NCBI GenBank assembly: GCA_007449985.2
Contig: VIIQ02000592.1
Span: 806,001-870,000 of the forward strand
Origin: Desmodesmus armatus
Lineage: Eukaryota; Chlorophyta; Chlorophyceae; Sphaeropleales; Scenedesmaceae
Length of the DNA: 64,000 bases
Reading direction: 5' to 3'
The position numbers and the translations under genes are program-made. The notes beneath the pieces are model-generated. The model did no database searches, was not told the DNA's origin, and saw only the letters and a list, made by a program, of their open reading frames with translations. This document shows, piece after piece, positions 55,196 through 64,000 of the stretch. Numbering within the stretch: the first letter of the stretch is position 1; every line of letters starts with the position of its first letter.

Positions 55196-56428
55196 TCAAG
55201 CATCACCACCACCACCATCAGCCGCTGCCTGCTGCTGCTTCCGCCGCTTGCGCTTCTTCTTAGCTGCTGCTGCTGCAGCTGCAGCTGCAGCAGCTGCTGC
55301 ACCGCCATCCCCACCCTCTGCTGCTGCTGCTGTCTGCTCCTTGGGCCGCGACCGCTTTGCCGCTTTCTTCATGGACAGCGGGTTTGGCCCCTTTGCATGT
55401 TTCCGCCTGAAGGCCTTGTATGACTCGTCCTTCGGCCGCAAGGCATCAAGGTCTTTCAAAACCTCTGCCTGCCGCTCATGCGCTGGCAGCACCTGCGCCT
55501 GCGCTGTCCCTGCTGCTACTGCTGCCTTCGATGCGCCCGGAGGGTCCGATAGGTGCAGGCCGTTCACGCTGGCAAACAGCAGCGGCACCCCCTGAAGCTC
55601 CGCCAGCGCTGCTTGCAGCAGCTTGTCCTGCGAGGCCACCCACCAATGCTGCTTGTTGCCGTCGGCTACTGCCTCCAGGATGCAATCGCAGGCGGGGATG
55701 GCTGTGGAGTGGCCGCATTTGTGAAGCTGCTGCTGGCGGGCTGTGTTTGCTGCGGGGGTGAAGTGCTCACCAAGGCTGGTGAGCTCCTTGCTGATGCATG
55801 GGGTTGTGAAGAGCTTCACTTCGCCACCTAGGAGGCGAGCCAGTAGCTCCTGCAGGTGTGGGAGGCTGCAGTGCAGGACAGCAGTGCGGTAATAAAACGA
55901 ACAAATCAACAGTGTGGTGAGAAAACACTTTGATAATAATGATAAGTGATGAAGTAATGACGAAACAGGCAGTGGTGAGGGGGTGAAGGCTTGGTGGAAG
56001 GCAGGCTCTGGTATGGGCATGTGCTGAGGTGGTATGTGCATGTGCTAATGACCTGAGTAACAGGTGATGCTGACGATAGATGAAAGGTGTGTTGAGCTTG
56101 GTCTCCGAGGCTGCTGCTTTGTTGAGAGTTGCACGGGCTGCTTGGCATCACAGAGCAGAAGGCAACAGGCAGGCTTACTTGGATTCCAGTGTGGCGTGAA
56201 TGAAGTTGCCATCCAGCAACACCTGTGGAGAAGATGATGGGCAGTATTCATGGTAGCAGCTAGAAGCTGCACAGGCGTGTGCTGATGCTGCTGATGAAAG
56301 CTGCAGGATCAACTGCGTGCCTCTGCCTTGCACCCCAGGCCACTTACCTTGAATGGCTCCCTGAAGCCATGGTGGATTTTGTAAAAGGACACTGTGCGCC
56401 GAGCATGCTTATGTTTTTTCCGGCCCAT
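55196..56428 (-). CDS. UTP23: UTP23-type rRNA-processing PIN-domain protein
   Basis: Component of the small-subunit processome needed for early 18S rRNA processing in the nucleolus (snR30-associated in yeast). Model: exons 56428-56348, 56222-56179, 55865-55196; 264 residues. The start MGRKKHKHARRTVSFYKIHH and GFREPF are the FCF1/UTP23 family opening; VLLDGNFIHATLES starts the PIN fold (D31). Then FTTPCISKELTSLGEHF, a Cys/His cluster (KCGHSTAIPACDCIL), VASQDKLLQ, GVPLLFASVNG, and the diagnostic KGPNPLSMKK, which separates UTP23 from FCF1. The end is a dozen alanines followed by KKKRKRRK, a nucleolar-type basic tail. It shares a 324-bp divergent promoter with taspase 1. Confidence 0.93.
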
Positions 56429-56468
56429 ATGCTGCTAAAAGTGAGAAAAAAAGGGAGTGCTGCTACTA

Positions 56469-56505
<37 letters not shown>

Positions 56506-56752
56506 AACCGGTGACTTTGAGGTAGCTGACTGCGCGACGTCGTTCCTATACGTAGTAGTGATTTGGCTATTATTCGTCAAATTTGACGCTCACCTTCGAT
56601 GCTTGGCACTGAAACTTATTGGGCCAGGATCTGAACCGCCAAATAACCGTTCGTGAGAGTTGGCTTGATCAAGCTGCAATGCCACCTGCACCTTCGATAG
56701 AGAATTTATTGATGTACTGACTGCTGATCATGGGCTCTCTGACAGCACAACA
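56429..56752. promoter_or_regulatory. Divergent promoter, UTP23 / taspase 1
   Basis: 324 bp between two outward-facing start codons. A GCT trinucleotide run lies at about 56,458-56,505, on the UTP23 leader side. No recognised box. Confidence 0.45.
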
Positions 56753-59700
56753 ATGGGCCAGTACTTCATTGCAGTCCATGCAGGGGCGGGGTTCCATGCT
56801 GCCAGCAAGGAGGCAGCCTACGCAACAGCCATGCAGCAGGCACTGCAGGCAGCTGCCAAGTGCCTACAGGACGGAGGCAGCAGCATGGACGCCGTGATGC
56901 GTGCCATCTGTGTGCTGGAGGTGTGTTGTGCTTTCAGTTGCTTACTGCATTCCAAGACCTTGCGCAGTTGCTGTGTGTAACGTTCAAGGGTTGCTCTGGC
57001 TGCATCCCTTTCCCACTGCGGGGCACCCCGTGTTGAGGTTGTCAAACGGGACACCTAGTGCGCTGATTTCACTGTCACTGTTGCTGGTCACTGTTCCCAC
57101 CAGGATGCCCCAGTCAGCAACGCTGGCACTGGGTCAAATCTGACCATGGCTGGAGGTGTCGAGTGTGATGCATCTATCATGGCAGGCGATGGCACCCAGG
57201 GGGCTGTAGGGGCAGTGCCAGGTGAGGCACACACACTACTGTATGTTGGGGCGGTGCCTGGCCACCATGGTGGCCATAGTGGCATTAGTAAACATCACAC
57301 AATATCGCAGCACCACCAGTGAAGGAGACACAATACGCAGGGGCCGTGCTTGTGAAGAATGCTAGGTGAAGAATGCTAGGTGGAGGACACATCACGCAGG
57401 ACAGCCACCAGCTGGGCAGGGTGCAGGACATCTTGCATTATTTGCTCACGCCGTTGTGCCTGTGCAACAGTCAGCACACCATGATGCGTGTTGGTTGCTG
57501 GTTGGGAGATGGCACCCAGGGGGCTGTAGGGGCAGTGTCAGGTGGCGGACACATGCTACTGTATGTAGGGGCACTGTAGTGCTGACAGCAGAAAGGAGTT
57601 GATATGAGACATTATGCAGGTCTGCCAGCGGCTGCGCAGGGTGCTGTGCACCTTGCATACAGCGCTGTGCCGTTTCCAAAGTCAGCACGCCATGCAGGCT
57701 GTGCTGATGGCTGGTAGGAAGCAAGAGGAGGTGTGCTGGCCTGCAGAGAGCTACATCACACAACCCCACATACTGCTCGCCTGTTCCCAACACCAGCAGC
57801 AGCAGCAGACCCTTTGTCTGGTCTCGCTGCCCTGTCAAAGAGACGCAGCATTACCACAGGGCAGCAATGACTCCCTGGTAGTTTCCAGGTTGGCAGGCAC
57901 TGAGCCAGCTGCTGCTGTTGCCTGTGTTGCTGTCACCAGGTGTGACAAACCCCATCTCTGTTGCCCACTTGCTTGCAACCAAGTCTCAGCAGCCGCTGCC
58001 TTGCGGGCTGGTGCCACCAACGTGAGTCAAGGGATGCGGAAGTAAGCCACCAGCTGTTGCTGATCGGCATGTTGTCTTCTACCTGCATTACACAGTACTA
58101 CTGATTGGCATGTTGTCTTTTACATGCATTACACAGTACTAGCAGCTGGCACATGTGCCCTTCAGGGAGAAAGCCTTGACTGGCTGTTCGGTGTGCAACC
58201 AGGCCAGCTGCTGGCGGTGTGCAGGGCAACTTGATGCCTCAGAACAGCCTCCCCATGCAGCTTGCAGTCGGCATTTCAAACACATGTACACATGAGCACA
58301 CGCAGGCGGCAAACGGGCAAACATGTTGAAGTAGTGCCACACCCACGACTGTACAGGTGACATGCTTGCTACTCAGTTAGTGGCAGACGCAGATGCATCA
58401 CCTCCATCATGCTCATGCTGCCTCACCACCTGCTGATGTTGACTCATTGTGCTGTCGCACTGCTGCTGCAGGTTCCTAGCTGGTGATGCTGGGCGGCGGT
58501 GGGCGCTGTCACAGGGCCTCACTGCAGCACCCACAGCGGAGGAGGCTGCTCAGGTGCGAGCTGGCAGCTCTTACGGGGGGCGGGGGAGGGGGGGGGGATG
58601 CACAGCCGGCACAAGCCTGCCTGTCTGTCTGCCTGCTGTGCGTGTGCCGCTTCGCACACAACAAAGTCATTGTTTACTGGATAGTCAGTTGAAACTTGTA
58701 TGCAACACACCCAAAGGTTGCAGGTGGCGTTCCCTGCGCTGCATGCATGTACTACAGTAGTACTTGTGTATCCAAAGGCACCCACCAGCATGCTGTCTGC
58801 ACAAAGCGCCGGTTGCACACAGTGTTTGACTGCTCTGCTTTCGACTGCGCTGCCCTGCCCTGTACCCTCTGTTTTTCGCCTCACCGATGCAGTGGTTGGT
58901 GGCTCCAGAAGCCAAGGCTGCCTGGCAGCAGTACCGCCACATCCTGGCACAAGCACAGGAAGCAGCAGGGCAGGGTCAGCCCCAGCAGCCACCACACGCT
59001 GCCACACACCACACAGCAGCTGCTGAGGAGGACACAGCCAGCGAACACCATCAGCAGCAGCAGCAGCAGCAGGGCAGTAAGCGCTCTCTGGAGTCTGTTT
59101 GCACAGGTGCCGCAGAAGGCAGCTGCCCCGCAGCCAAGCGGCCCCGCAGCACCAGCAGCAACTGCCCACAAGCAGCAGCAGCAGCAGCAGCAGCACCTGA
59201 AGCTCCAGCTTGCACCCTGCTGCAGCTGCCAGGCCAGATGTCACCACCATCAGCTGCTGCTGCTGCTGCTGTTGCAGGCAGTCCAGCCTGCACACTGCTG
59301 CACCCGCAACGCCAGCTCTCAGCACCATCAGCTGCTGCTGCTGTCAGCAGCCCTCCAGGCTGTCCTGTCAGGCTAGCAGATGTGTGTGACACTGTGGGGG
59401 CTGTGGTGGTGGACAGCAGCGGCCGTGTTGCTGCGGGTGTGTCGTCAGGGGGACTGGCCTTGAAGACGGAGGGCAGAGTGGGGGAGGCAGCGGTGGTAGG
59501 GGCGGGCTGCTGGGCCGCTGATGGGACGTGGCAGTGTGACACACCTCAACAGCCAGCTGGGGATGAAGGCTTGCTGCCAGGTATGTGGTGCTAGATTACG
59601 TAAGAGGAGTGTGAGTGGGTAGCGCGGTCGAATGACAGTGACTTGCATCCGTATCACACCAGATGGCCTAGTGCAGCAAAGGGTGGTGAAGCGCGGCTGT

Positions 59701-60689
59701 GCAGCACTGTAACAGTGCTTTCTACTGCATGCTGAGGCGGCCAGTGGGGCGTGGGTCTATCTGGGAGCAATTTGCCCTGTCTGTCAATTGACAACAGCAG
59801 CAGCAGTGCCAGCGGCAGGATGCGGTCCATTGTGCTGTCACACCCATTCAAAGACTGACCTCTGCTGGTCAACAATCAAATCACCTACTGCTTCCTCTTG
59901 ATAATGCTGGCACCACTTCCGCTGCTGCCATTTGCTGCTGCTGGCCCAGGTGTTGGTGTGAGCTGCTCAGGTGTGGGTGAACGCATCATGGCCTGCTCGT
60001 TGGCCAAGTCAGCAGGGCTGCAGCTGCAGGTGGAGCCACACAGGCTACCCACACAGGCAGCACAGGACGTCTTGAAGGGCCAGCTGCTCAGCCAGGCAGG
60101 GCCCTGGGATGCAGGACTTATTGCCGTTAGAGTCAGCAGCAGCAGCAGCGGCGGCGGCAGCACTGGTGGTGGTAGCAGCGCGACTAGCAGCAGCAGTGGC
60201 GACAGCAGCAGCGGGGAGACAGGGGCTCGTAGTTGTGGGGATGCAGGAGCTACTACGACAGGCACAAAGGCACTTTCACAAGTCAAGGTTGAACCTGACT
60301 GTGGGGAAGGTCTGGTCAGGGGTGGGCCCCTTGCTATCGAGCCTCCAGCGCAGCAGCAGCAGGAAGGTGATGAGGAGGCTGCTGCAGGGATCGCAGCAAA
60401 CTGCAAAGTCGCTGCTCCTGCTGTTGCACGCGTGCTGCGTGTCGAGTTTGCCGCCGCGTTTTCGTCGCCGTCGTTTGCTGTGGGGTACCTTGCAGCTGGT
60501 GGACAGCAGGCTCCTGTCTGTGCAGTGCAGGTTCTGCGAGAGCGCCAGTCTGGGGTGCAGTCTGCCGGTGGTGCTGCTGCTGGCAGTGGTGGCCAACAGA
60601 CAGTGGCTGGCAATGGCGTGGCAAGTGAAGGGCCACCAGGCGTTACATGCTTGGAGTTTTGTTGTTCTTGGCTTTTGCAACGCAAATAG
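56753..60689 (+). CDS. TASP1: Taspase 1 (threonine aspartase) with expanded loop
   Basis: N-terminal-nucleophile hydrolase that cuts itself and then nuclear regulators after Asp. Model: exons 56753-56920, 57104-57221, 57940-58021, 58472-58553, 58893-59580, 59950-60689; 625 residues against about 420 in human. Order: [11 protein letters not shown] start; [59 protein letters not shown]; then an inserted Gln/Ala-rich loop of roughly 130 residues; the autocleavage site [16 protein letters not shown] with nucleophile T317 after D316; [51 protein letters not shown]; and AVGYLA near the end. A second Ser/Gly insertion sits in the beta chain. All catalytic landmarks are present, so it should be active; the loop before T317 is the unusual part. 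Confidence 0.93.
57499..57572 (+). pseudogene. Decayed copy of taspase exon 2 end (ghost exon)
   Basis: About 30 bases from GATGGCACCCAGGGGGCTGT onward repeat the end of exon 2 exactly, 320 bp downstream in the following intron, and similarity continues past the exon end (TACTGTATGT-x-GGGGC). It keeps a CAG|GT-like edge but the surrounding frame is not needed for the protein. Local duplication within the gene. Confidence 0.7.
58047..58142. repeat. Two-copy tandem repeat in taspase intron 3
   Basis: GGCATGTTGTCTTCTACCTG and the following CATTACACAGTACTA are repeated almost unchanged about 42 bp later. Non-coding. Confidence 0.8.
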
Positions 60690-62746
60690 GAACTCAACAT
60701 GTCGACATCAGGCTGTGATGTCGGTTGGAAACGGCTGGATGTCTGATCCATGTGACCGTTGGGCTGTCATGTTCCCTGTTTAATTAGTTGTTTGATAGAC
60801 TCAGAAAGGAGCATGAAGTAGGTCCCATCAACCATGCCACATGCAGCCATCTGGTTTTCATCTTTCCTCACCGTCAGGGCCAAGGATTGCATGAAGGCTA
60901 GCCCATCACCACTCCTTCAATTGCACGCACAGGTTGTTGCAGCCTGAAACTGACGTTTGATAACTGCCAGGTCAAGCGCAGATATTGCATGTCTATGCAA
61001 CCCATGAATTTCAGCCTGCCAATTCACTTCTGTCTAAGTGTGCCAAGCTGCTTGTGTTACATGAAGAAGGGCTGCATCACAACAGCACTGCCAACAAAAA
61101 TGATGGTATACCATCAGCACAATACCTGCTTGCACATGGGGAGCAAGGTTGAAACCCTGCAACACCTACAATGACAACACACATACAGTGCTAAAGCCAG
61201 CTGGCCTTGGCAAACTTTGCACCAACCAACAACACAGACAACGCACGCAAAGAGTACTGCAGGCAAGCATGTCTCATCTGACGCACCTAGTGCACTGGGT
61301 AAATGCCTGCTGCTACAAAGCCAGTCTGCTGTTACAGTCCAGTCCAATCAAGCAGCTGTGTCATCCAACAATTGAGCAGCTGTGCCAATCAAGCAGCTGT
61401 GCCAATGTGGCACAAATCAAGCCACAACACCCTGCAGCTGTCGAGGCTGCACAACATGCCCTGCAGCTGTCAAGGCTGCATGACCTGGACTTCACACTGA
61501 AACAGAGAGCCTGCTGCTGATGACAGTCCCAGACGAAAGCAACCTTCCCCCACTGGAACAACCACAATGCCTGAATATGAGTGTCATAGATGTGCAATCA
61601 GGTCACCACCCCACGCCAAGGCGGCACACGCAAACAGTGCCCGTCAGCACTCAGCCCCAGCTCAGTGACTGTATATCCACCCCACCCCACCCACACTGCT
61701 GGTCACACCGCACACCCGGCCAGCTGTCCACCTAGCCAGCTGTGTGTCAGGAGCACTGCCTCGCCGCATGCGTCTGGCACCACGACGAAGCTGTTGTACA
61801 TCCAACCAAAGCAACCACCACTGAGGCGTCACATCAGGGCTGGTGGCTCCCCTCCTGCACATGTTGCATCTGACCTGATGTAAGCTGGTTACAAGGGGTG
61901 CGAAACAACTGCAGGCTGAAAGCACACACAGCCATGCAGAACAACCACACACAAGCCTGTGTCTGCACACACCCCCAGGCCAGACGTCAAGCCACACACA
62001 CCCCAACACGCATGCGTGTGGACAGAAAACACACAGTCACACCACTGTTGTACCCTTGCAGGTGCACATACACAGGGTCTACACACGACCCTGCTGTTGT
62101 AGCGAGTGCCTGTCAGCAGCACGGCCCGCTGTCATCGTGGCAGCCTGACGCTTTACTGCAATCCTGGTCCTTTCCTGCACTGAAGGGCTAGAAAGAAAAA
62201 GGAGATGTCACAAACCATAGGGCTGCAAGCCGCAGCAGCACCAGGCCAACACAACGCCAGGCACCCAGACAGTCCGCCCCACATGGACTGTCACCATGCA
62301 ACCAGACAACCTGGACACACCCTGCCCTGCTCAGACACCTCCAAATAAAAGCCAGTGCTCCTTGACGAGTTGGCGAGCTTGGCCAAGGCCACTGGCAACA
62401 CGACACAGCTGCCAGCAACCACCTTCCTTGCACCCACCCAGCCACCCTTCCAAAAAGCTGGTGCTTGTCATACACACACCCTACCCCACTGCCTGCCGAG
62501 GCAAGCAAATAGCTGTCGGGACTGCTGGCCGGCGACAGCACATGTACACACAACCCTGCAAGTAATGAAACATACTGGCTCACTGCTGACTGCGACTCAC
62601 AGCTGCGTGTCCGGCTCCCTCAAGAGCAGACACAGCAGCTGCAACAAGCAGGCAGCCCTGGCTGCCAGGGTGAGGCCACCAAAAGCTGTCTACTGCTAAT
62701 ATACAGCGTGCTGCAACTGAACAGCACGCAAACTGTGCTGTGCTGC
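60690..62746. other. Convergent intergenic region, 2 kb
   Basis: Between the taspase stop (+) and the zinc-finger gene stop (-). Short tandem words AATCAAGCAGCTGTG and CCCTGCAGCTGTCAAGGCTG recur at about 61,345-61,490. CACACA-rich DNA fills 61,900-62,000. No exon or RNA gene recognised. Confidence 0.5.
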
Positions 62747-63312
62747 TTAGATACGCTCCACCTTGGCTGCCTGGACCAGTGGGTTGGCGGCGGCCAGCTT
62801 CTCCCTTTGGCTGGTCTTGTAATCAAAGCCACAGTCGTGGGCCTCAGCATAGCGGTGCTGGCCGCAGAAGAGGAGGCCACACTTGCACTTGAAGCCGGTC
62901 AGGCCAACCTTCTTCCTGCACTGGTTGCACCTAGTGGCCACCTTGGGCTCTGCAGGGGCTGCTGCCTGAGCCGGGCTGGAGGAGCTATCAGGGATAGCAA
63001 CGGCTGGCTCCGATGGTGCTGCTGGGACAGGCAGCTGCACGGCGGGCTGCTGCTGTGGGGGAGCGACTGGCTTCACCTCGGGCGTGCGCTGCTTCTGCTG
63101 CTCGGTTTGCTGGTGCTCCCGGAAGCATTTGGAGCACATACCGCCGCTCCCACAGTTGCTGCAAGGGCATGCACGACGCAGGGCGTGAGCACAGGCCAAA
63201 CTCCGCAAGCATGCACAAGCAACACCAGCATACTGTCATACCTGAAGAAGCCGCAGCCGTTGACACAAAGGGTAGGCTGGTTAGCATTGATGCTCTCGTT
63301 AGGCTGCTCCAT
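62747..63312 (-). CDS. A20/AN1 zinc-finger stress-associated protein
   Basis: SAP/ZFAND-type protein; family members bind ubiquitin and shape stress responses. Model: exons 63312-63242 and 63158-62747; 160 residues, typical length. The A20 finger is at residues 16-42 (CVNGCGFFR at the end of exon 1, then MCSKCFREH); it has 12 residues instead of 11 between the second and third Cys because of an added NCGSG stretch. A Pro/Gln linker follows, then a complete AN1 finger (about 100-138): RCNQCRKKVGLTGFKCKCGL, LFCGQHRYAEAHDCGFDYK, ending in the family tail REKLAAANPLVQAAKVERI. The single intron splits the A20 finger. Confidence 0.93.
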
Positions 63313-63893
63313 TTTGCTGCTAGGGGCTGGGTTGGGCTGGGCTGGCCGGGAGAACTTCAGAGGACTGTGTAAGCAGAGGAGCGCGGACCGGGCTGCAATT
63401 GACGAGATATTGTTGTTCGCCAATGTGTTGAGACCAGACGAGAGCCCAGGGACTATACAATTGTGAGTGATTGACATTAGCTCATGCCTTGGGTTGAGGT
63501 TTAACTTTGGTGGGACCATTCTCGAAGGAACTGATACCCTGATGGTTGCAATCAAGACACCGCTAGGCGTGTTTGTCAATGTGCATGCTGCTGTCCTGGA
63601 TGTGTCCTTGGCCATTGCATGACAACCTACCACAGTGACTCACGCGCATGCTGAGCTGCTGAAGTGTTGCTTCCTGCTGTCTATGGAAGTACTATCACCC
63701 TCAAACGTCCTCTGGGTTACTCATATATCCTCTGGTCTGCTACACAGGGGACAGTGCCCAGTTGTATTCGGTGCCCAACCCTCACTCAGCAGCAAGACAG
63801 TTTGGGTACGCAAAGTGCCGCTGGGCCCGACAGCCTACTAGTCACTGCTCAACTACAGTGGGAGCAACCACTACGCCAGTCTTCCTGCAATCC
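63313..63893. other. Upstream region of zinc-finger gene
   Basis: Holds the promoter and leader of the A20/AN1 gene and the 3' flank of the next minus-strand gene. The in-frame plus-strand ORFs here have no domain and are not called. Confidence 0.4.
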
Positions 63894-64000
63894 TTACAGC
63901 GCCTGAAAGTGCTGGTACATGCTGCGGTAGAAGCTCTCAGAGGCAAAGGCCCCGTTGAATAGGTTGCAGCTCAAGTTCATTTCTAGCAGGCAGACACCCT
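63894..64000 (-). CDS. 3' terminal exon of an unidentified gene (runs off window)
   Basis: The minus-strand frame is open from the right edge to a TAA at 63,894-63,896. It encodes LLEMNLSCNLFNGAFASESF followed by YRSMYQHFQAL and stop. A TAG acceptor-like site inside (63,985-63,983) means part of it could be intron. The composition is protein-like rather than repeat-driven, but I do not recognise the family from this short end. Confidence 0.5.
   Translation of the reverse strand, partial: GVCLLEMNLSCNLFNGAFASESFYRSMYQHFQAL

Overview
This 64-kb window is nuclear DNA of a eukaryotic green alga, most likely a chlorophyte of the Chlamydomonadales/Sphaeropleales type. Genes are broken by many short GT-AG introns. 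Coding and intron DNA is saturated with CAG/CTG repeats (poly-Gln, poly-Ala), and several genes carry a downstream TGTAA, the usual chlorophyte poly(A) signal. A thylakoid-lumen pentapeptide protein shows it is photosynthetic. A CYB5D1 gene, a family that follows motile cilia, suggests flagella. I see no bacterial operon, phage, plasmid or CRISPR feature. The exon maps were built by hand from conserved protein motifs, splice sites and reading phase; within each model the exon lengths sum to a whole number of codons.

Layout. 0.9-4.9 kb (-): two-repeat MYB factor with a 944-residue tail. 5.6-7.5 kb (-): NDUFAF2-like complex I assembly factor. 8.2-9.9 kb (+): lumenal pentapeptide-repeat protein. 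11.0-14.6 kb (-): class 2 dihydroorotate dehydrogenase. 15.0-17.2 kb (-): CYB5D1. 17.4-20.9 kb (+): secreted, probably GPI-anchored Pro/Ala/Lys-rich orphan. 22.3-27.6 kb (-): SNM1-type DNA cross-link repair nuclease with UBZ4 and SAM-like domains. 28.2-30.1 kb (-): coiled-coil orphan with a triplicated exon. 30.2-31.5 kb: repeat-rich spacer. 31.9-36.3 kb (-): NFD4/nodulin-like major facilitator transporter. 37.4-42.2 kb (-): 884-residue secreted orphan. 42.6-43.1 kb (+): acidic orphan (5' end unresolved). 43.3-47.8 kb (+): second SNM1-family nuclease, with a long hairpin and a minisatellite in its introns. 49.4-51.7 kb (+): second two-repeat MYB factor. 51.7-55.2 kb: gene-poor. 55.2-56.4 kb (-): UTP23 rRNA-processing factor. 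56.8-60.7 kb (+): taspase 1. 62.7-63.3 kb (-): A20/AN1 stress-associated protein. 63.9 kb to the right edge (-): 3' end of an unidentified gene.

The genes are mostly unrelated housekeeping and regulatory genes, as expected of a nuclear chromosome. The clearest thematic link is the pair of SNM1-family nucleases 16 kb apart on opposite strands with very different accessory domains. The observations most worth following are the 89-bp-arm hairpin in an intron (possible miRNA/siRNA precursor or MITE), the in-frame triplicated 114-nt exon, a short dispersed element with G-run/C-run ends, and two secreted orphan proteins. I did not find a clearly new multi-gene system.
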